DNA of 64,000 nt from JAJRZL01 sp964557855 (lineage in GTDB: Bacteria; Zixibacteria; MSB-5A5; GN15; FEB-12). Within the stretch, counting starts at the first letter, position 1. Each line of letters starts with the position of its first letter. The notes beneath the pieces are model-generated. The model was not told the origin of the DNA, did not search any database, and saw nothing but the letters and a program-made list of their open reading frames with translations. This document shows positions 26,649-35,156 of this stretch, one piece after another. A program made the position numbers and the translations under genes. The DNA is taken from positions 1 through 64,000 of the forward strand of contig CAZLBP010000001.1 in NCBI GenBank assembly GCA_964557855.1. Direction: 5' to 3'.

Positions 26649-28613
26649 ATGTTCAATCATGAATCGAGAAAACTCTGGTCCACGCTGTGCCTGATACTGA
26701 CAGGTCTGGTCTTTACGCTGGTTGGCTGCGGTGGAGGAGATCAGCAATTGGGCGGTACCAGTGCGGCGGCCGCCAAAGTCTACGTGCCCCCGGGCGAGTA
26801 CGACGAATTCTATGGGTTCTTTTCAGGCGGTTTCTCGGGCAACGTCACAGTCTACGGGTTACCGTCGGGACGCCTCTTGAGAACCGTTCCCGTATTTTCA
26901 CAATATCCCGAAAACGGGTGGGGTTACTCCGAAGAAACCAAAAACATGTTCATGACCAGCTACGGCTTCGTACCCTGGGATGACTCGCACCACCCGCAGT
27001 TGTCCCAAACCGATGGCGTCCCGGACGGCCGATGGCTGTTCATAAACGGCAACAACACGCCGCGGGTTGCGCGCTTGGACCTGACCACTTTTGAGACAGC
27101 CGAAATAATTGAGATTCCCAATTCGTCCGGCAATCACGCCTCTCCGTTCGTGACGCCGAATAACGAGTACGTCGTGGCATCAACGCGCTTCAGTGTCCCA
27201 ATTCCTCAGAAAGACGTGCCAATCGAATCGTACAAAGAGAATTTTGACGGCACTATCACTTTCATCAAGGTAGATTCTGCAACCGGCAAAATGGAAATCG
27301 CTTTTCAGATTATAGTGCCGGGATACAATTATGATCTTTCCCATTCCGGAAAGGGCCCTTCGTACGGATGGTCCTTTTTCACGTGCTACAACACGGAGCA
27401 GGCTACGGAAGTGTTGGAGATAAACGCCTCCAAGAACGACAAGGACTTTATCGCGGCGGTGAACTGGCAACTCGCAGAGAAGTACCTAGCCGAGGGCAAG
27501 TACGAAACCATGAAAAGCAGGTACGTCCACAATTGGCTGGATGAGTCTCATATAGCTCAAACGGAAACCCTGACGAATGTGAAGGTACTGCACCCGAAAG
27601 ACTGTCCTGACATGATCTACTATCTGCCGACCCCCAAATCACCGCATGGTGTTGATGTCGATCCGACCGGCGAGTACATTGCGGCGGGCGGAAAACTGGC
27701 TGCCATAATTCCAGTTCATTCGTTTACCAAAATGCTACAGGCTATCGAGAATGAAGAGTTCGAAACTACAGTCGATGGTATCCCTGTACTGAAGTACGAA
27801 GCCGTCCTGGCCGGTGAGGTTCAGGATCCGGGACTGGGGCCGCTGCATACGGAATTCGATGGTCAAGGCTATGCGTACACATCCATGTTCCTTTCTTCGG
27901 AAATCACGAAATGGAAAATCGGTACCTGGGAAGTCGTGGACAGGATTCCGACTTATTATTCGATTGGTCACCTTATGATCCCGGGCGGAGACAGCCAGGC
28001 GCCCTGGGGCAAATGGGTGATTGCCTTGAATAAACTGACCAAAGACAGATATCTTCCCACGGGCCCTGAGCTCGCCCATGCTGCGCAGCTAATTGATATC
28101 ACCGGTGAGAAGATGGAAATGCTGTTGGATTTCCCCACTATGGGAGAGCCACACTACGCCCAGGCGCTGCCGGCCAGCATGATCAAGGACAAACAGGTAC
28201 GATTATACCCCATCGAAAAGAACACTAATCCGCACGCTGTCAAAAGCGAAAAGGAAGCGGGTGTCAAGCGCGAAGGCAATGAAGTTCATGCCTACATTAC
28301 AACTATTCGGACTCACTTCGCTCCTGATAACATTGAAGGTATCGAAGTCGGAGATAAAGTCTATTTTCACGTGACGAATCTTGAGCAGGACTGGGACATC
28401 CCCCACGGCTTTGCCGTCATGGGCGCCAGAAACGCGGAACTGCTGGTTATGCCGGGCGAAACGAGGACCCTGGCCTGGGAACCGCAGGCACCCGGCGTTT
28501 ACCCATTCTACTGTACCGATTTCTGTTCTGCTCTGCATCAGGAGATGCAGGGCTACGTGAGAGTCTCAGCCCGCGGTTCAGGAGTGCCCCTGACTCACAA
28601 CGCCGGCAAATAA
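26649..28613 (+). CDS. nosZ: Nitrous-oxide reductase, clade II lipoprotein type
   Basis: 654 residues, starting at the ATG after GGAAAGGAGAGCTGTA. The signal ends in LVGC, a lipobox, so it is Sec-exported and lipid-anchored rather than Tat-exported as in clade I. The beta-propeller carries CuZ candidates HH114-115, H163, H333, H400, H441 and H502 in family contexts (DGRWLFINGNNTPRVAR, PKSPHGVDVDPTGEY). The C-terminal cupredoxin domain has CuA ligands H586, C622, C626, H630 and M633 (CTDFCSALHQEM). Reduces N2O to N2 in the periplasm. No nosR is present, as usual for clade II. Confidence 0.97.
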   Translation: MFNHESRKLWSTLCLILTGLVFTLVGCGGGDQQLGGTSAAAAKVYVPPGEYDEFYGFFSGGFSGNVTVYGLPSGRLLRTVPVFSQYPENGWGYSEETKNMFMTSYGFVPWDDSHHPQLSQTDGVPDGRWLFINGNNTPRVARLDLTTFETAEIIEIPNSSGNHASPFVTPNNEYVVASTRFSVPIPQKDVPIESYKENFDGTITFIKVDSATGKMEIAFQIIVPGYNYDLSHSGKGPSYGWSFFTCYNTEQATEVLEINASKNDKDFIAAVNWQLAEKYLAEGKYETMKSRYVHNWLDESHIAQTETLTNVKVLHPKDCPDMIYYLPTPKSPHGVDVDPTGEYIAAGGKLAAIIPVHSFTKMLQAIENEEFETTVDGIPVLKYEAVLAGEVQDPGLGPLHTEFDGQGYAYTSMFLSSEITKWKIGTWEVVDRIPTYYSIGHLMIPGGDSQAPWGKWVIALNKLTKDRYLPTGPELAHAAQLIDITGEKMEMLLDFPTMGEPHYAQALPASMIKDKQVRLYPIEKNTNPHAVKSEKEAGVKREGNEVHAYITTIRTHFAPDNIEGIEVGDKVYFHVTNLEQDWDIPHGFAVMGARNAELLVMPGETRTLAWEPQAPGVYPFYCTDFCSALHQEMQGYVRVSARGSGVPLTHNAGK

Positions 28614-28631
28614 ACGGAGTTGATCACATTT

Positions 28632-28660
28632 TGAGGACAGGATACCGAATCCTGTCCTCA
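28632..28660 (+). terminator. Perfect hairpin after nosZ
   Basis: TGAGGACAGGAT (28632-28643), loop ACCGA, ATCCTGTCCTCA (28649-28660): 12 perfect pairs with no U-tract. It lies in the 66-bp gap between nosZ and the NosL fusion. It fits a processing or attenuation site giving more nosZ than accessory message. Confidence 0.6.
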
Positions 28661-28679
28661 GGAAACGGCTCGGATTACT

Positions 28680-29753
28680 ATGACTCGAACATCCCGCATA
28701 CTGATTATAATGGCCGCTCTGTTGCTGTCATGCACGTACTACTTACCCCTGTGGGTAATTGTTCTTGATGCGCCACAATACCCTGAAGGCCTCGGCTTGC
28801 ACATCTATATTAACGAAATCGACGGACAGCATGAAGGTGATCTGCAGAAGATCAACAACTTGAACCATTATATTGGTATGAAGACGATTAATCCCGAGTC
28901 GATCCCGGAGCTTAAGATAATGCCCTGGATCATGCGTGTCGTCTTATTGTTTGGCGTTGTGGTCGGAGCGTTGGGTAAGGTGCGGCTACTGTGGATATGG
29001 CTGATACTATTTGCGATTGTCGCCGTAGCCGGTCTGGTGGACTACTACCTCTGGGGCTATGACTATGGCCACAACCTGGACATGGAGAATGCCATTATCA
29101 AAGTTCCGGGCATGACATACCAACCGCCTCTGATCGGCGCCAAAGATCTTCTCAATTTCAGGGCGGTGTCTATGCCTGCTTCGGGAGGCTGGATTGCGAT
29201 TGCGAGCTTTCTTATCGGCGTCTTGATTCTCATTTTCGAATTGAGACGAAAGCGAGGCAGGTCGGGTGCGGCAATCAAGTCTGGCCATTCCCGGACTTCA
29301 GTCGTGCTGGCTGCATTCGTTACCCTGGCGATAGTTTCATGTGGTAATCAGGGACCGGTGCCTATTCGCTATGGCGAAGATCACTGTGATTACTGTCGGA
29401 TGACAATAGTAGATCAGGGTTTTGGGTCGGAACTGGTTACCGGTAAACGTAAGGTATTCAAATTCGATTCTATCGAGTGTCTGGCCGCATTCGCCATCGC
29501 GCGAGAGGCAGACTTCGGTGGGGAACCCACCTTGTATGTTACGGATGTGAACCAGCCGGGTAGACTGCTGACGCATAATACCGCCACTTTTGTTCATGCC
29601 CGGGAATTGAAAAGCCCCATGGGAGTGGGCTTGGTAGCTTTTGGTAGCCCGCAAGATGGTTCTACCTTCATCGACAAAGATGGTGGCCAGGTGGTTGAAT
29701 GGGGAGATGTTCAGAAAATCGTTCGAGCGGCGTGGGGAATAAATGGTCAATAG
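28680..29753 (+). CDS. nosL: Membrane domain fused to NosL copper chaperone
   Basis: 357 residues. Residues 1-225 are a four-helix membrane part with a periplasmic loop, like the separate membrane protein often found before nosL in clade II loci. Residues 226-357 are NosL, with HCDYCRMTI and KVFKFDSIECLAAF, which bind Cu(I) for NosZ assembly. The junction keeps a lipobox-like VTLAIVSCGNQ, suggesting the fusion joined two genes and may still be processed. Located between nosZ and nosD. Confidence 0.88.
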   Translation: MTRTSRILIIMAALLLSCTYYLPLWVIVLDAPQYPEGLGLHIYINEIDGQHEGDLQKINNLNHYIGMKTINPESIPELKIMPWIMRVVLLFGVVVGALGKVRLLWIWLILFAIVAVAGLVDYYLWGYDYGHNLDMENAIIKVPGMTYQPPLIGAKDLLNFRAVSMPASGGWIAIASFLIGVLILIFELRRKRGRSGAAIKSGHSRTSVVLAAFVTLAIVSCGNQGPVPIRYGEDHCDYCRMTIVDQGFGSELVTGKRKVFKFDSIECLAAFAIAREADFGGEPTLYVTDVNQPGRLLTHNTATFVHARELKSPMGVGLVAFGSPQDGSTFIDKDGGQVVEWGDVQKIVRAAWGINGQ

Positions 29754-29771
29754 AGAGGCACTCCTCAACTC

Positions 29772-31028
29772 ATGACTAAAACGCGCTCTACACTTTATAT
29801 GGCCGCCTGTCTCATTTTGCTCTGGCCGCTCTTTTCGTTACAGAAAGGCGTGTGTGGAGTAGTCGAAGTCAGTCCGCGCGGCGATACGTCAGTCGCCGCA
29901 GCAATTCGACACGCTCATGCCTTCGACACCATATACATTCAATCCGGCATCTATGAGGAGTCGAACATAGTTGTAGCCAAGCCAATGTCGATTATCGGCA
30001 TTGGTGAACCGATGATTGACGGACGCGGCGAGGGCTACGTAATGACGGTTACAGCAGACGACGTATATATAGCCGGATTGACTATCAAATCCTCCGGCAA
30101 GAGTTTTGTCGAGGACTATGCCGGTTTGCTGATTGAAGAAAGCGATAACTGTATTGTGGAAGAGAACACATTTCTGGATAACTTCTTCGCACTATACCTG
30201 GCGGAGTCGACCAACTGTCAAGTGCGCCGGAACCGCATATCGGGGCAGGCCACCACGGAGTCGAAATCCGGTAACGGTATTCATCTCTGGTACTGCCGCA
30301 ACGTGCTAATTGAAGAGAATACGGTCACCGGCCATCGCGACGGCATATACTTCGAATTCGTCAAACACAGTCGGATTCGAGGGAACTACAGTCATCACAA
30401 TCTACGCTACGGTCTGCACTTCATGTTCTCCGATACTTGTGTGTACAGGGAAAACGACTTCGAATTCAACGGCGCCGGCGTAGCTGTTATGTATACACAC
30501 TTTGTTACTATGGAACAAAACAGCTTTCGTCATCACTGGGGATCAGCATCTTACGGTCTGTTGCTAAAGGAGATATCGGATAGCCGAGTGTCAAACAACA
30601 CGATTGCCAACAATACGATCGGGATATACATAGAAGGCTGTAATCGAGTCAATATTGTGCAAAACGACATACTACGCAACGGGTGGGGCCTGAAGATCAT
30701 GGCAAATGCCGTTGACAATCGGATCTACCGAAACAATTTCCTGGAGAATTCTTTCGAAGTTTCGACTAACAGCCGGCAGAATTTCAGCATGTTTGGAGAG
30801 AATTACTGGTCGGACTACGATGGGTATGATCTGGATCGCGACGGCTTTGGAGATATCCCTTTTCGACCGGTAAGTTTATATGCCATCGTGGTGCAAAGGC
30901 ACCCGCAGTCCCTTCTGTTGCTGCGATCATTGTTTATTTCTATCCTCAACGAAGCGGAACGCATCTTCCCCAGTCTAACCCCGCCCACTCTGGTGGACAA
31001 CAGACCTGCTATGGGGCAGTGGCCATGA
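29772..31028 (+). CDS. nosD: NosD, periplasmic beta-helix maturation protein
   Basis: 418 residues with a signal peptide, then right-handed parallel beta-helix repeats (CASH type: SNNTIANNTIGIYIEGC and similar) and the C-terminal FSMFGENYWSDYDGYDLDRDG signature region of NosD. With NosF and NosY it forms the ABC system that matures the CuZ site. It overlaps nosF by 4 bp (ATGA). Confidence 0.95.
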   Translation: MTKTRSTLYMAACLILLWPLFSLQKGVCGVVEVSPRGDTSVAAAIRHAHAFDTIYIQSGIYEESNIVVAKPMSIIGIGEPMIDGRGEGYVMTVTADDVYIAGLTIKSSGKSFVEDYAGLLIEESDNCIVEENTFLDNFFALYLAESTNCQVRRNRISGQATTESKSGNGIHLWYCRNVLIEENTVTGHRDGIYFEFVKHSRIRGNYSHHNLRYGLHFMFSDTCVYRENDFEFNGAGVAVMYTHFVTMEQNSFRHHWGSASYGLLLKEISDSRVSNNTIANNTIGIYIEGCNRVNIVQNDILRNGWGLKIMANAVDNRIYRNNFLENSFEVSTNSRQNFSMFGENYWSDYDGYDLDRDGFGDIPFRPVSLYAIVVQRHPQSLLLLRSLFISILNEAERIFPSLTPPTLVDNRPAMGQWP

Positions 31029-31738
31029 TAGAAATCGCGAACCTGCACAAAAAATTCGGCAAGCTGGACGCCCTGTCTGATGTTTCGTTAACACTGGGCC
31101 GGGGAGTGATTACAGCGCTGGTGGGGCCCAACGGCTCGGGTAAAACGACGCTGATCAAATGCCTGCTTGGTCTGGTGTCTCCTTCACAGGGCGAACTGGT
31201 TGTTGATGGTCACCATGTTAACGGCAGCGGTAGACATCGTCAGTCTATCGGGTACATGCCCCAGCTGGCCCACTTCCCCCAGAATTTGACAGCCAGTGAG
31301 GTTCTGAGATTAGTCAAGAGCTTGCGTGAAAAGGCGGCCTCGGAGGAATTGACATTGATTGCCGACTTTGAACTCGGCTCTGATCTGGGTAAGAAAGTCA
31401 GCACCTTATCGGGCGGTACGAAACAAAAACTGAACGCTGTGATAGCCCTGATGTTCAATCCCGGAATACTCATTCTGGATGAGCCCACCGCCGGTCTCGA
31501 TCCGGTCGCCAGTATGATACTCAAGCGCAAGGTGCGAGCGCTCGGTGAACAGGGGACAACGATTATCTTGAGTTCCCATATCATGAGCGAAATCGAGGAA
31601 CTCGCAGATGAGATAGTCTTTCTGCATGAGGGACAGGTTTTGTTCCACGGAAAAAAATCGGCGCTACGAAGCGCGGCTGATTCCAATAATCTCGAAGAGG
31701 CCGTAGCGAGCCTGATGAAGAGAGGGGCGTACGAATGA
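31025..31738 (+). CDS. nosF: NosF, ABC transporter ATPase
   Basis: 237 residues from the ATG at 31025, which overlaps the nosD stop. Walker A GPNGSGKTT, signature LSGGTKQKL, Walker B ILILDEPTAGLDP and H-loop SSHIMSE are all intact. It energises the NosDFY complex. It overlaps nosY by 4 bp. Confidence 0.95.
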   Translation: MIEIANLHKKFGKLDALSDVSLTLGRGVITALVGPNGSGKTTLIKCLLGLVSPSQGELVVDGHHVNGSGRHRQSIGYMPQLAHFPQNLTASEVLRLVKSLREKAASEELTLIADFELGSDLGKKVSTLSGGTKQKLNAVIALMFNPGILILDEPTAGLDPVASMILKRKVRALGEQGTTIILSSHIMSEIEELADEIVFLHEGQVLFHGKKSALRSAADSNNLEEAVASLMKRGAYE

Positions 31739-32526
31739 ATATCGTCACCATGACAGCACTGTATGGAATCCGCGACATCCTCAGAAGTAGATGGGGCATC
31801 GTTCTTACTCTCTTTCTGTTTCTGCTGACTACGCTTTTGTTTCAGCTAAGCGGCGACAGTTCCCGGGTCTTCGTCAGTTTGCTCAATATCATCCTCTTCT
31901 TGATACCCTTGATTGCCATCACGTTCGGTTCCATGTATCTTTATAATTCCCGGGAGTTCATTGAATTGCTGCTGACTCAACCGGTAAAACGGTCATCGGT
32001 GTACGCTGGTCTATACTTCGGCCTGATCTCTTCCTTGTCGGTTAGCTTGCTCCTGGGCGTGGGCGTACCCATCGTGTTGCACAGTTACTCGGTCCTTGAC
32101 ATGGCTGTAGATTACGTTCATTTGATTCTCACCGGCATGGGATTGGTGTGTATCTTTGTCGGATTGGCGTTCTGGCTGGCCTTGCTCTTTGAAGATAAGA
32201 GCCGCGGCCTGGGTTCGTCACTCCTGATCTGGTTCCTTTCTGCAGTTGTCTACGATGGACTGATACTCATCTTGATCTCCCTGTTTGCCGATTACCCGCT
32301 TGAACAGCCACTGATCATCGTATCACTGCTCAATCCCATTGACCTGGCTCGCATAATGCTACTCTTGCGAGTCGATATTGCCGCCCTTATGGGGTATACC
32401 GGAGCCGTTTTTGAACGGTTTTTCGGTTCGTATTGGGGAATAGTCCTGACGTCAAGTAGCCTGATTGTCTGGATTACCTGGCCATTTATCGTCGGGCTAC
32501 GATTGTTTACGAGAAGAGACTTTTAG
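31735..32526 (+). CDS. nosY: NosY, ABC transporter permease
   Basis: 263 residues with six predicted membrane segments and the ABC-2 type motif around NSREFIELLLTQPVKRSSVY. Completes NosDFY. It is the last clear gene of the nos operon, and a truncated hemerythrin gene follows after 35 bp. Confidence 0.93.
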   Translation: MNIVTMTALYGIRDILRSRWGIVLTLFLFLLTTLLFQLSGDSSRVFVSLLNIILFLIPLIAITFGSMYLYNSREFIELLLTQPVKRSSVYAGLYFGLISSLSVSLLLGVGVPIVLHSYSVLDMAVDYVHLILTGMGLVCIFVGLAFWLALLFEDKSRGLGSSLLIWFLSAVVYDGLILILISLFADYPLEQPLIIVSLLNPIDLARIMLLLRVDIAALMGYTGAVFERFFGSYWGIVLTSSSLIVWITWPFIVGLRLFTRRDF

Positions 32527-32561
32527 TAACGCCAATGCTCCACTATACAGGAGGAAGCAGT

Positions 32562-32795
32562 ATGAAAGCAATGGATATACTGAAGAAGGAACACGCGCTG
32601 ATAACGAAGTTTCTCAATAATCTGCAAGGTGGTTTGAACCACCTCGAAGAGTGTCGGCTGGATGGACCGCCGGCTGAGTACTTCCAGAAGGTGTTTACCT
32701 TTGCTCTGGATTTTGCCGACAGGCACCATCATCACAAAGAGGAATATGGGATTTACAGTGTCAGCCTGTTTACTATTGCTCTCTCATTCATGTAA
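32562..32795 (+). pseudogene. Truncated hemerythrin-like protein
   Basis: 77 residues from an ATG with GGAGGAAGCAGT upstream. The first 60 residues match hemerythrin HHE domains (ILKKEHALITKFL; FADRHHHHKEE), the first two of the four iron-ligand helices. After KEE the sequence becomes unrelated (YGIYSVSLFTIALSFM). The second half with the remaining iron ligands is absent, so oxygen/NO binding is unlikely. Downstream of nosY. Confidence 0.7.
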
Positions 32796-32884
32796 CTGAC
32801 AGGTAGACATGATATGCTCTATCGAGTCCAACCCTCTGACTGCTTAAGCCTCAAGGCGTTGTCACAGATGGAAGGCAGTCCATT

Positions 32885-33412
32885 TTACGGCTTGGAAAAA
32901 TAGGTGCGATACTCAGCCGTTCCCGCCACAAGAAACCAGACTTGCACTCCTGTCTTTTTCGCTTTGTCGATCAACGGTGCTGGTTCGAATGGCGTGATCA
33001 GTTCGTAGATGTCTTTCTCTCCAAGGCCGTCCAGATCTCGAAGGACCCTCCCGATCGGCTGTTCGCCCGCATCAATCATTGGCCGAACATCAACCGTCTT
33101 CGCAATGCGCTCTTCGGCAAACCAGGCGGGTGGTCCTTTGTCAGGGGACGAGTCGGTCGGCTGCTCATCAACGAATTCAGGCTGGCCCGCCTCTTGGCGC
33201 AGACGCTGGATCAACTCAACCACGGACACATTTCCGACGCGAGCCGCCTGAGCCAGGCTCGTTACTCTTGCTACTGTCTTTCTAAGAACCGGGTTGCGCA
33301 GTTTGTTGAATGCCGGGGCAATCTCAACCAGCACTTCCTCAAGTTGAGGAAAGGCATTCAGAAGGTCCGCGACTGTGGTCTGCGGAGTAATTAGCAGGTT
33401 GCCGTCATCCAT
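32885..33412 (-). CDS. DUF1858-DUF2249 protein
   Basis: 175 residues. The N-terminal about 75 residues form a DUF1858/ScdA_N-like helical domain (TVADLLNAFPQLEEVL; RKTVARVTSLAQAA). The C-terminal about 70 form DUF2249 (VDVRPMIDAGEQPIGRVLR; TPFEPAPLIDKAKKTG). These domains co-occur with nitrosative-stress and denitrification genes, including the DUF438 gene just upstream (5-bp gap, same strand). Precise function unknown. Confidence 0.85.
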   Translation of the reverse strand: MDDGNLLITPQTTVADLLNAFPQLEEVLVEIAPAFNKLRNPVLRKTVARVTSLAQAARVGNVSVVELIQRLRQEAGQPEFVDEQPTDSSPDKGPPAWFAEERIAKTVDVRPMIDAGEQPIGRVLRDLDGLGEKDIYELITPFEPAPLIDKAKKTGVQVWFLVAGTAEYRTYFSKP

Positions 33413-33417
33413 CTGAC

Positions 33418-34653
33418 TTACTCCTCAGCATAGGAAAGCAGCCGCTGTTCCCCTGACAGAGAACGTTTTTCAGTAAGATCCTGACTGACTTCTAGAGTAC
33501 CAAGATATTTGCCATTTTCGTCTCGAAGTGCGAAATATTCAATATGAATGAACTTCCCCTTAAGGTTGATCCAGAACGGCGCGCGGTTAGCCTTGCCGCT
33601 TTTGAAGTCATCCACGATGTTCTGGACAATGTGAACACTGGCCGGTGGATGACACATCTGTACTTTTCGACCAATGATCGCACGGTTCCGGTCGAATATC
33701 CGTTCACGGCCCTGAGTGAAATAGCGAACGGTGTCATCGGCGTCAACAAATGTGAGATCGAACGGGATAGTGTTGAGTAGTACACGCATCTCTGCGGGTG
33801 TCAGACTCCCGCTGGGGAAGGATATGCGGCTATCGTCGGTTTCAGCCTCTGCAGATTTGACCGATACGGAGGGACTCCATTCCTCTGCTGGATCGTGAAT
33901 GCAAAATCCGATTTCCGGACTTTGAACGTAAATCGAATACCATTCCTCCTCTGCCAGTTTATCCAAACACATTGGATACAGTATCTCTTCTTCCTTGAAG
34001 ATCATTTCTCTGATGGCCTCGGTCGCTGGCTGAAGTACCAATTCAACCACACCTTTGGCATCACCCGCGTTCATTTGTGCAGTACTCTCAAGTACCTCGA
34101 ATGCATTTTTCACAAGCCCGCGCACTTCATCATCCTTGCCCCACATGACTGTGGGTGGGCCGGTGACACCTTTCTTTTCGAGAAACGGGAACAGCAGGTT
34201 TTCCTTGCGACTATAGTGCTTTTCGATGTCGGCCAGCCTGCTAAAGCGTAAGCGGAGCTGTCCGACCAGTTCAGTGGCATCCTGAACATCAGCCAGGGTA
34301 CCAATCTCCTCGAATATCTTCTCGGTGAGAGCCAATTCGCCGAGAAGAGCTTCATTCTCTCTCTTGAACGTGTCGACGGGATGACCTGGTGGAACTGGTT
34401 TGCTGTCCGACGTATCGATCACGTCTTTCATGGCGGCCGAGTGCAGGTCACAGAGTTTCAGTATTTCCCCGGCGGGCATTCCTTCGGAAATCAACTCCTG
34501 CTCAACTTCAACGACCTCGTTATAAGGAACTCTGCCCAGCAGCTTCATTAACTGAGGCTTTACTGCTTCAGGCGCCTGACCCTCGTGAAGCTGCAGAATG
34601 AGGTGCTTGAGCACCCTTTTTCGGGCCTCGGCGTTTGCTTTCAGTTCACTCAT
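33418..34653 (-). CDS. DUF438-hemerythrin-PAS protein
   Basis: 411 residues. DUF438 is at about 15-80 (EGQAPEAVKPQLMKLLGRV). A hemerythrin-like region is at about 90-245 (FKRENEALLGEL; HYSRKENLLFPFLEKKG; KEEEILYPMCLD). A PAS domain is at about 290-395 (NTIPFDLTFVDADDTVRYF; RAIIGRKVQMCHPPASVHIV). Family members are proposed NO- or redox-related sensors. It lies beside nos genes with a DUF1858/DUF2249 partner. Confidence 0.9.
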   Translation of the reverse strand: MSELKANAEARKRVLKHLILQLHEGQAPEAVKPQLMKLLGRVPYNEVVEVEQELISEGMPAGEILKLCDLHSAAMKDVIDTSDSKPVPPGHPVDTFKRENEALLGELALTEKIFEEIGTLADVQDATELVGQLRLRFSRLADIEKHYSRKENLLFPFLEKKGVTGPPTVMWGKDDEVRGLVKNAFEVLESTAQMNAGDAKGVVELVLQPATEAIREMIFKEEEILYPMCLDKLAEEEWYSIYVQSPEIGFCIHDPAEEWSPSVSVKSAEAETDDSRISFPSGSLTPAEMRVLLNTIPFDLTFVDADDTVRYFTQGRERIFDRNRAIIGRKVQMCHPPASVHIVQNIVDDFKSGKANRAPFWINLKGKFIHIEYFALRDENGKYLGTLEVSQDLTEKRSLSGEQRLLSYAEE

Positions 34654-35156
34654 GATCTTTTCTCCTATTCTGTTTGCTCTCCAGTTTACGTATTTACTCC
34701 GCCCATTTCAATATCATTGTAACCGGTCAGGGAGAGAGTGATTCCGAGACCGATGTCAATCGTGAGCTTTACAATTATTCAACAGCTCTGACTTTTGCTC
34801 TCATGCAATTCAGCCGGGTAGCGAACGGCTTGCTGTTGTCGTCGTTGTTTTCAGGCAAGCACTTTGTATCTAATAATGAGCGTCCAACCAGACAAAAGCG
34901 CTCGCCAAGATCGGGCTTCTCAGTCAATGGTGCCCAAGATCACCGCGCATAATTTGTTGGCGAGTAAGAAAGACTTCCGAGAATGACTACTGGACTCCGT
35001 ATAAGCCTTCGCCAAGTCAAATGCCTGGAACATATTCGTACCATTTACTACACAACCAGATTCATTCGCGTGGACGGCTCAACAGGATATCGTATGACCT
35101 CACTCCACGCGACAATCAGCAATTGGCGACTGGCTCAGCAATCCGGGGGATTGCGT
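34654..35156. other. Intergenic region, no supported gene
   Basis: About 500 bp between the DUF438 start and the 3' end of the SulP gene. Two open frames (34674-34952, 34983-35261) lack a ribosome site or recognisable similarity, and the second runs into the SulP gene. It presumably holds the promoter of the DUF438 operon. Confidence 0.5.
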
